DNA from: Eupeodes corollae
Taxonomy: Eukaryota > Arthropoda > Insecta > Diptera > Syrphidae
Direction of reading: 5' to 3'
Length of the DNA: 64,000 nt
Assembly (NCBI RefSeq): GCF_945859685.1
Contig: NC_079148.1
Location: 27,167,946 to 27,231,945, forward strand
A program made the position numbers and the translations under genes. This document shows, one piece after another, positions 57,142 to 64,000 of this stretch. The first letter of the stretch is position 1, and each line of letters begins with the position of its first letter. The notes under the pieces were generated by a model. It saw nothing but the letters and a program-made list of their open reading frames with translations. It was not told where the DNA came from and did no database searches.

Positions 57142-58597
57142 AATAATTCAAGCAAAAATTACCCGTCAAATCTTCGGTCGATAAGTTTTCTTCCGAGCAA
57201 GTTTTCGAAAAGATCATTAATAGGGCTCTTACTAAGTGGGCTTCGGACAACAAAATTATTCCGGATAAACAGTTCGGGTTCAAGGCGGGTCATGACACAA
57301 TTCACGCTGCGTCTAAACTCGGCTCTGATATCCAATGGAATAAATCAAAACAACGATGCACAGGTGCTGTTCTGGTTGATTTGGTAAGAGGGTCTTTACC
57401 CAAAACTGAGCAGGCTTGGCATAAGCAAGCCATTGTTGTATATACTTTATGATATGCTTAACGGTAGAAAGTTTCTTGTCAAAAGTGGCAATGTAACTTC
57501 TACCACAACATTCTCAATTAGAAATGGTCTTCAACAGGGAGCGGTGAATTCGCCGATTCTATTCAGCATTTACACCAGCGATCTGATAGGTAATCTTACA
57601 AAGGCAATTGCGTACGCCGACGATCTAATTGCTTACCGAACGGCCCGAAAGGTTGAGGTTATTAGAATTCTCTTGCAGCGTGATTTCGACAAGATTCAGC
57701 GATATCGCGACGAATGGAAACTGAAAATAAATGTCCAGAAGTCGGAGACAATTATGTTCCGGACTCCGTTGGCTAGGGCCACGAGGGATACGTGTAAGAA
57801 TTGGCGCAAGATGGTAGTGAAGTACTTCGGTATCTGGTTAGATCAGTATTTATATTTCGACAGACATATAAATGCTGCTCTGACCAGGGCCAGAGGAGCC
57901 TTCGCTCTGACGAAACGGCTGTTTTTTAGCAGTCGGCTTGACCCCAGAGTGAAGGTAATTTTCTACATGGCCATCATACGGCCAATGATCGTTTATGGTT
58001 GTCCTGTGTGGTTTAAAGTTGCGCCTTAACAGATGGAGAAGTTTCGGGTGTTCGAGCGGCAGTGTTTACGTCGCTGTACCGTTATATCGAACAGCCGAAT
58101 CTTCTTACGCGCATTACTATTCCAACGAGGCCCTATACAACGGGGCTCGAATCAACAGAATTGACAATTTCGTGATAAAACTCGTTCGAGGTCACATTGC
58201 AAGAGCTATGTCTTCGGCCAACAATTTAATTTTCGGGGCGTTCTATCCGAACGACGAGTATTTTGAGAGTGCACGCTTGAGCGGCTCCATTCCACAAGAG
58301 GCATTCCTCTTTTTAGATAGATGCGTTCTGATACAGGATAGATTGGCAGTTCCGCTAATCTATCACGCCAGACGACGAACCGTGGATGGATATTGGATAT
58401 ATATCATCCACTTTTCACGACTTTCACACTAAACCAATTTTGACGAGTTAGGTTTCAAAAGAAAAAGAATTGTATGTAGATTATGCTAAGTTCATTATTA
58501 TTTAAATTTTGTAAAAAAAACTTAATTTCTTTTTATAAACAAAATATGATGTACTGGAAAACGAAATTGATTGAGTATTTGAAAAAAAAAAAAAAAA
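57142..58597 (+). mobile_element. LINE-G (Jockey-like), 5'-truncated
   Basis: The RT part of another non-LTR family. Landmarks are NRALTKWASDNKIIPDKQFG near 57220 and TGAVLVDL near 57360, then 57433-58029 with NGLQQGAVNSPILFSIYTSD (57520), AIAYADDLIAYR (57608, Asp pair intact), WKLKINVQKSETIMF and the thumb region ending in RPMIVYGCPVWFKVAP. After a stop and a frame shift near 58028 the C-terminus goes on in another frame (NRIDNFVIKLVRGHIARA near 58155). An A tail of about 15 bases closes it at 58582-58597. The 5' break at about 57142 removed the endonuclease. The QQGAVNSP and FSIYTSD phrases differ from those of LINE-A, -B and -F. Confidence 0.83.
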
Positions 58598-58896
58598 CTA
58601 ATCGAATGCACAAACCATTTCTGTCGATAAATTAGTTTTCCGGTATTTTTTTCTTTAGACAAGATTCCTCATACGTAATGAGCGGTGTTAAGATTAGCTT
58701 AGTCAGGGGATGAACCTTGCTTTAGGGACAACTCATACCGGACACATAAGCTTATCCCAAGAAAATTTGTACACTCGTAATCGAAGATCAATGATTTTTA
58801 AGTTTTGATTAGGGCTTAATTCAAATTATTTTTTAATGTTTCGTCAAATAACCTCGATTAAAAAATAACATAAATTAAAAAATAACCTGGTATATA

Positions 58897-60198
58897 AAGG
58901 ATGATTTTTTTTGAGGTTAGGATTTTCATGCATTAGTATTTGACAGATCACGCGGGATTTCAGACATGGTGTCAAAGAGAAAGATGCTCAGTATGCTTTG
59001 ACATTTCATCATGAATAGACTTACTAACGAGCAACGCTTGCAAATCATTGAATTTTATTACCAAATTCAGTGTTCGGTTCGAAATGTTTCGCGCTTTACG
59101 TCCGATTTATGGTCTACATAATCGACCAAGTGAGCAAACAATTAATGCGATTGTGACCAAGTTTCGCACTCAGTTTACTTTATTGGACATTAAACCAACC
59201 ACACGAATGCGTACAGTGCGTACAGAAGAGAATATTGCGTCTGTTTCTGAGAGTGTTGCTGAAGACCGTGAAATGTCGATTCGTCGCCGTTCGCAGCAAT
59301 TGGGTTTGTGTTATTCGACCACATGGAAGATTTTACGCAAAGATCTTGGTGTAAAACCGTATAAAATACAGCTCGTGCAAGAACTGAAGCCGAACGATCT
59401 GCCACAATGTCGAATTTTCAGTGAATGGGCCCTAGAAAAGTTGGCAGAAAATCCGCTTTTTATCGACAAATTTTGTTCAGCGGTGAGGCTCATTTCTGGT
59501 TGAATGGCTACGTAAATAAGCAAAATTGCCGCATTTGGAGTGAAGAGCAACCAGAAGCCGTTCAAGAACTGCCCATGCATCCCGAAAAATGCACTGTTTG
59601 TTGTGGTTTGTACGCTGGTGGAATCATTGGACCGTATTTTTTCAAAGATGCTGTTGGACGCAACGTTACGGTGAATGGCGATCGCTATCGTTCAATGCTT
59701 ACAAACTTTTTGTTGCCAAAAATGGAAGAACTGAACTTGGTTGACGTGTGGTTTCAACAAGATGGCGCTACATGCCACACAGCTCGCGATTCTATAGTCA
59801 TTTTGAGGGAAAACTTCGGAGAACAATTCATCTCAAGGAATGGACCGGTAAGTTGGCCACCAAGATCATGCGATTTGACGCCTTTAGACTATTTTTTGTG
59901 GGGCTACGTCAAGTCTTAAGTCTACACAAATCAGCCAGCAACTATTCCAGCTTTGGAAGACAACATTTCCGAAGAAATTCGGGCTATTCCGGCCGAAATG
60001 CTCGAAAAAGTTACCCAAAATTGGACTTTCCGAATGGACCACCTAAGACGCAGCCGCGGTCAACATTTAAATGAAATTATCTTCAAAAAGTAAATATCAT
60101 AGACCAATCTAACGTTTCAAATAAAGAATCGATGAGATTTTGCAAATTTTATGCTTTTTTTTTTTTAAAAGTTCTTAAGCTCTTAAAAAATCACCTTT
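58897..60198 (+). mobile_element. mariner-1 DNA transposon, copy 2
   Basis: An uninterrupted 1.3-kb Tc1/mariner element with terminal inverted repeats (left AAAGGATGATTTTTTTTGAG, right ending AAAAAATCACCTTTT) and flanking TA dinucleotides at 58895-58896 and 60199-60200. It is nearly identical to copy 1 at 1561-3249 apart from that copy's LINE-A insert. The transposase is broken (next entry). The ends look complete, so it could still be moved by a transposase made elsewhere. Confidence 0.9.
59011..60093 (+). pseudogene. mariner-1 transposase copy 2, broken
   Basis: The same DDE transposase as copy 1, starting at ATG 59011 and ending at 60091-60093. Lesions relative to copy 1 are a two-base loss near 59087, a one-base loss in a T run near 59459, and a premature TAA at 59917-59919 where copy 1 has a Lys codon. 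In addition the first catalytic Asp is lost: ILFSGEAHFW (about 59478) against FSDEAHFW in copy 1. The second and third catalytic Asp residues (WFQQDGATCH, SCDLTPLDYF) remain, 36 residues apart. None of these defects is shared with copy 1, so the two copies decayed independently after insertion. Confidence 0.88.
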
Positions 60199-60480
60199 TA
60201 TAATTACCGAGGTTAAAAAATTACCACAGTGAAAAATCAGTCAAGTTACAAATTAGCCTGTGTTAAAAAATGACCTGGGTTATAAAATAAAATGTGAAAC
60301 AAAATAACCTTGGTCATAAAATACCCAGTTATCTTGGGCTAAAATATAATGTCAGTTAGAAATTAACTAGAATTTTAAAATAACCTGGGTTAAAAAATAA
60401 CCTTTGTTAAAAAACTACCGACATTAAAAAATAACTTGGGTTATAAAATAAGCAGGGTTCTATAATAAAGCTTTTAACAA

Positions 60481-61299
60481 TGATTTCTATCATATTGACT
60501 AATTGACATGAAAGAAATTCCTCAATGTTAAGTTTTCTTGCATTTATCATTCCTAGGAAATATTATACAACTACAGAATTCCTAACAATAATGACATGAA
60601 ATCCTAATTAAAAGTTATTTCATTTTTTGTCAATTTAAGTTGTCATAGAAAAAAATGTTTTGTATTCTGTTCTTTAGGTTTAGTTTTTAGGTTTAGTTTA
60701 TGTTGACATCGAGGTTTTTTAGCAACATTTTAAAACGGTTCTGCTAACTTCATAAAAAAACTGAGACTAACTACACAAAGCTTGAGACATTTAATTATGT
60801 TCGAAGTTCGAAGTAAAACTTGGTTTCGGGAGTGCCTGCACAAATGATTACACTAAAAATTACATATAACTAGGGAAAACATTGTAAAGATGACGAAAAT
60901 CAAAGACATTGGATTACTTAAACAAATAAACAACAATGACAGCAACTGTCAAAGCAATTTTCAATCATTTATTCGTAACACAATGTTGACGAAACATCAG
61001 AAACATTAAGGCTACCTATCAGTCCGGATTAACAATCAGACATTCTTGGTGCGATTTAATTGCAAAGCTTGATTCAATAGTGGTACACTAGGCGTATACG
61101 TACTTTAGTTTTTAATGATTTTAATACATTTCTTCATCTTATTTTGTGGACTTTTTTAATCCCCTCGCTAATTTCATTTAAAGAAAAAGCACAACACGAA
61201 AAACATCTGGCCTACACTAGACTTAAAACTTTCAAGGTGCTTGCTCTTTCGAAGCAAATGGCATATAAGCTCAATAATCGGTGTTATGAGAGCGTCTTA
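60481..61299. other. AT-rich stretch, no gene seen
   Basis: No gene or element end was recognised up to the LINE-D fragment. The coding-like frame starting at 61144 has no recognisable motif until about 61300. Confidence 0.4.
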
Positions 61300-61648
61300 A
61301 GATGCTTCGATCGAAAAATTCCTCAGGTGGTTTTTGGTCCATTTTGCATGATTGGAGAATTAAGGAGAAGCGACACTGACCTAGTTCACAGAATTAAAGT
61401 CCAACGACATAGATGGCTGGGTCATGTAGAACGAATGGACATCAACGCTCTAGCTCGGAAGGTCTTCAAATGAAATCCCGAGGAACGGCGCATTAGAGGA
61501 AGACCGCGACTCAGGTGGCGCACGCAGTGAATGAAGACCTCAAGTAACTTAGTGTGAGAAACTGGAGACAGCTAGCTGGCTAGAGCCGCATGTTGGTTGA
61601 GGCCCAGATCCGCCCGGACTGTAGCGGCACCATAAATAACTAAGAAAG
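61300..61648 (+). mobile_element. LINE-D 3' fragment
   Basis: The C-terminal end of LINE-D: CFDRKIPQVVFGPF near 61307, DLVHRIKVQRHRWLGHVER at 61380-61436, then, after a TGA at 61471, RGRPRLRWRT in a continuing frame. The last 32 bases before the tail (61600-61631) correspond to the LINE-D/SINE shared 3' segment, and a decayed TAAATAACTAAGAAAGTAA tail follows. A small deletion joins GELRR directly to the DTDLVHR phrase. It is non-coding now. Confidence 0.75.
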
Positions 61649-61649
61649 T

Positions 61650-61910
61650 AATCGGTCTTATAACCGGGTACTGTCTACTAAGAACCAACGCCATGCGGCT
61701 AGACATATTCTCAAATAACTTTTGCTGAATGGATAAGGAAGAGGAGGAAACAGTTCTTCACCACCTCTGTACATGCCCTGCTCTAGCTCAAAAACACAAA
61801 AATTTCTTAGGAGAATTCTTCTATAACGATGTAAACGATCTCAATCAAATTAACATTATCAGTCCTTCACATTTCGTATGGGACTCAGATTGGATTCATT
61901 GAGCTCAACA
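61650..61910 (+). mobile_element. LINE-E 3' fragment, second copy
   Basis: Encodes in one broken frame LITGYCLLRTNAMRLDIFSN, a stop, MDKEEEETVLHHLCTCPAL and KNFLGEFFYNDVNDLNQ. This parallels the C-terminal zinc-knuckle-like end of LINE-E at 24680-24900. It begins immediately after the LINE-D tail. The RNase H domain and the CCTAA tail are absent. Confidence 0.75.
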
Positions 61911-62157
61911 GAAAGTCTAAGATTCATAATAAGCTTTTCTGTTATGATTTGTAAGTCTTTAAAGTTCATATGTACATTAGTGATATATTTAAAACGTGAC
62001 AAAGTTCAACCTCATTATATTAAGAACAATTTTGTAGTCTATTGTGTTTATTAAATGATTGGATCTTCGCGAATTACAAAAACAAATACAATTTTTTCAC
62101 TAAGATCAACGTCACAGCTTTTATTTCTGTATTCATTATTTTAAGCTTTATTCAAGC

Positions 62158-62229
62158 GGGGATATAGCTCAGTGGTAGAGCATTCGACTGCAGATCGAGA
62201 GGTCCCCGGTTCAAACCCGGGTGTCCCCT
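62158..62229 (+). tRNA. tRNA-Cys: tRNA-Cys (anticodon GCA), copy 2
   Basis: Identical over all 72 bases to copy 1 at 56883-56954, including both internal pol III boxes and the GCA anticodon loop. Flanking sequences differ except for a possible CGGG/TGGG context, so the identity is confined to the gene. That fits either recent local duplication followed by flank turnover or strong selection and gene conversion between copies. Same strand, 5.2 kb apart. Confidence 0.98.
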
Positions 62230-62236
62230 AGAATTC

Positions 62237-62241
62237 TTTTT
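62237..62241 (+). terminator. Pol III terminator of tRNA-Cys copy 2
   Basis: Five T on the coding strand, eight bases after the tRNA end. Confidence 0.85.
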
Positions 62242-63399
62242 CGCAAATTTCATTAAAAGAAATTCTTATGCTTACGACAGACATGATTTCTTCTCCAAGA
62301 TGTAAATATTTGAAGCTTCTATTGTATCACCATAATTTTTATTTCAAACCGCCCACTACCAACCGTCGTAAGCTCCTCATAAGGTTTTCTTAGACAGGGT
62401 AAGTAAGTATGACGTTATGTTTGTATTTTCAAAAATGACTAAAAAGTGGGTTTCGAACTTATTTGAATATTTAAATTAAATTAAACATTATAAGAAAATG
62501 ATCTAATATACAAATTTGTAAAGCCTTGTTCGTTATTAGTCTTAGGTGTGTATTTTAATCCCTCCACCTACTTCCAACTAAAAAGAAAAAAAAAAACACT
62601 TCTAGGCTCTAAATTTACTTAATTTTGCACTTCGATTCATCCTAAGGGATGCTCCAAAAGTGAATCTATTGAGCTAACCATATAAGTAGGTAGTTTTGTT
62701 CCTATAGCTAGAATCGGTGACGCTAAATTGAATCAAATACTCTCATGTTCGCACGTTTGAATTCCATAAACAACAACAACGATAAGGAGACCCCCAGAGA
62801 CCGAACGAGCATGATTGGCAAGTTAAGTCCCTGTCATCGAGTTAAAGGTAAAAGATATGCCATTATCGTTCCATGTTATTTTTTTCTTTCTTTGATAAGA
62901 AAAACCATGCAATTCCCCCTATGATACTCGTACATGTCTGGCAAGCATCTTAAAACGACGAAGATGACGACGACGACAAAGACGAAGAAGACTATTTCAA
63001 GACCGCCTCGACTATATAAAAGAAAAATCGAGGAAATTTTTAGGAAAGCTCCGGCAACAGCAAGCATATAGGGAATCCTATTTTTCTTTTCGTCTTGGTC
63101 TGGATTGAGATTGCTCACCAGGGGTTCGTGATGATGGTGTATCATTTTTCTAGGAATGAAAATTTGTTTTTGTTTTTCTCACTTTTCCATTTAGAACTCG
63201 ATTACGATGCGGACGTGAATCTGGCAGAAACCTTTCAGTTGCACAATTCTTTCTGTTCCTATATCATAAGCTAGATACACCACCTGCACGCTGCAGCACA
63301 GCACAAAGCTCAGGCAAGGCACACACGTTAACAGGTGAAATGAAAATCTCCACACAATAGAAAACTGGAAACGAAGCGGAAAAGAACGAATAGAAAATG
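62242..63399. other. Host-like stretch, no gene seen
   Basis: No recognised genes. From about 62740 the DNA becomes less AT-rich. A GACGACGA/GAAGAAGA-type run lies at 62955-62992. A strong TATA-like word TATATAAAAG is at 63013-63022 on the plus strand. Two minus-strand frames (62876-63145 and 63191-63502) lack motifs and are probably chance. Confidence 0.45.
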
Positions 63400-63407
63400 T
63401 ATATAAA
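63400..63407 (+). promoter_or_regulatory. Candidate TATA box
   Basis: TATATAAA lies about 35 bases upstream of an initiator-like TTTCACTCTC (63431-63440) and about 100 bases upstream of the ATG at 63503. The spacing suits a pol II core promoter, but AT-rich DNA yields such words by chance. Confidence 0.3.
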
Positions 63408-63502
63408 AAAAAAAGAAAACTAAAACCGTCTTTCACTCTCCTTCGTGGCTGTGAGTCGTGATAAAATATTGTTTTTGTTGTGTTCCGGAACGCGATACAC
63501 AC

Positions 63503-63624
63503 ATGCAGCCATCAACATCGTCACGAGAACGAGAACAAAAACGCAAACTGCATAACCGGGAATCCGGCATAAGTGTGACGTTTTCAAGGCTGGTCGATAC
63601 AGAAGAGAGTAATGAAGAGCCTAT
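63503..63624 (+). CDS. Candidate first coding exon of unknown gene
   Basis: An open frame beginning MQPSTSSREREQ, 41 codons long if unspliced (stop 63626-63628). A donor-like GTAAGG directly follows base 63624, so the frame could be a first exon spliced within the Met codon to a second exon beyond the window. The residues are Ser/Arg/Glu/Lys-rich with no known domain. Context in favour: lower AT content than the surroundings, a TATA-like box 100 bp upstream and no transposon similarity. Against: it is short, the base before GT is T rather than G, and there is no homology I can recall. It may be non-coding. No function is proposed. Confidence 0.3.
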
Positions 63625-63630
63625 GTAAGG

Positions 63631-64000
63631 CGCTCAAACTTAAGGGAGCCGCATGAAAATACTGGACGAAATTTAATGATGGGACTAAAACTGTTTTGTC
63701 TTAAAATTGAAACTTTTTTGAACTATCATACAAATTATTAACTAACCTTACAAGACAAGGCAATTGCGAGAACTTAACGAAACAAGGCACACTTGAGAAA
63801 AAATAACTTATCGAAAAGCAGTAATACGGGAAAGACACATGTTTTCCTTACATTATCCTTCTTTTGGTTTGTTATTTGAAGAAAATTATTTTCCTTAAGT
63901 TAAAACTTAATAAAATTCCAGTTTCATTTTTTAAAAACAAAATCAAAAAATTAACGAAACTTAACGAAAAAATGCAATTTAAAGAAAAAATTAACTTTAT
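63631..64000. other. AT-rich end of window, no gene seen
   Basis: If the preceding exon is real, this would be the beginning of its first intron. Phrases like AACTTAACGAAA recur near the end. Nothing else was recognised. Confidence 0.4.

Larger units (their letters stand above)
58855..60480. repeat. Minisatellite split by mariner-1
   Basis: Degenerate direct repeats with consensus close to TTAAAAAATAACCTGGG (17-18 bp) occupy about 58855-58894 on the left and 60201-60480 on the right of mariner-1 copy 2. At least ten recognisable units are on the right (for example near 60275, 60385, 60400 and 60425). The mariner occupies the interior. Spacing is irregular because of substitutions and small indels. 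Confidence 0.7.

Noticed and set aside
63191..63502. 103-codon minus-strand frame opposite the candidate exon
   Set aside because: Low-complexity Phe/Ser-rich chance frame. It overlaps the putative promoter and 5' leader of the plus-strand candidate and has no motif.

Overview
The window looks like AT-rich intergenic or intronic DNA from an insect, most likely a fly (Diptera). The evidence is two perfect eukaryotic tRNA-Cys genes with pol III terminators, a tRNA-Asp-like SINE, several insect-type non-LTR retrotransposon families, Tc1/mariner transposons, a Ty3/gypsy remnant and long A/T-rich host stretches. I see no long intact host protein gene. Nearly every recognisable coding stretch is a decayed transposable element. 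The family letters used here (LINE-A to LINE-G, mariner-1 to mariner-3) are local labels only.

Layout. 0-3.3 kb: an antisense LINE-A tail, then a mariner-1 copy that a second LINE-A tail has entered. 5.3-9.4 kb: a rearranged mariner-2, a possible LINE-D tail and an antisense mariner-3. 9.5-17.8 kb: two LINE-B copies, the second beside a SINE and broken by an antisense LINE-A. 19.5-25.3 kb: antisense LINE-A, a LINE-F scrap, a non-coding repeat and a LINE-E piece with RNase H. 25.6-29.0 kb: the longest LINE-B copy. 29.5 kb: a complete SINE. 30.5-31.9 kb: a mostly TE-free, locally GC-richer patch with a possible minus-strand splice donor. 32.7-34.5 kb: a non-coding repeat and a gypsy PR-RT remnant. 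36.4-39.0 kb: LINE-F with an antisense SINE inside. 39.3-40.5 kb: a tandem array of about 175-bp units. 42.3-44.3 kb: antisense LINE-A and another non-coding repeat. 46.0-50.9 kb: an RTE-like LINE-C split by a near-intact sense LINE-A. 51.6-53.7 kb: a LINE-F 3' end and LINE-D. 56.9 and 62.2 kb: identical tRNA-Cys genes. 57.1-58.6 kb: LINE-G. 58.9-60.2 kb: a second mariner-1 inserted in a minisatellite. 61.3-61.9 kb: LINE-D and LINE-E tails. The last 1 kb holds a TATA box, a short ORF and a splice-donor-like site that may be the first exon of a plus-strand host gene.

Most useful results: (1) the SINE and LINE-D share a 33-bp 3' segment (30/33 identical), which suggests that LINE-D machinery mobilises the SINE; (2) LINE-A at 46306-49955 sits between 7-bp target duplications, and removing it in silico rejoins the RTE reading frame exactly; it carries only one homopolymer frameshift and one internal stop; (3) several datable nested insertions (LINE-A in mariner-1, LINE-A in LINE-B, SINE in LINE-F, mariner-1 in a minisatellite). 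All boundaries were read by eye and may be off by a few bases unless a target duplication is stated.
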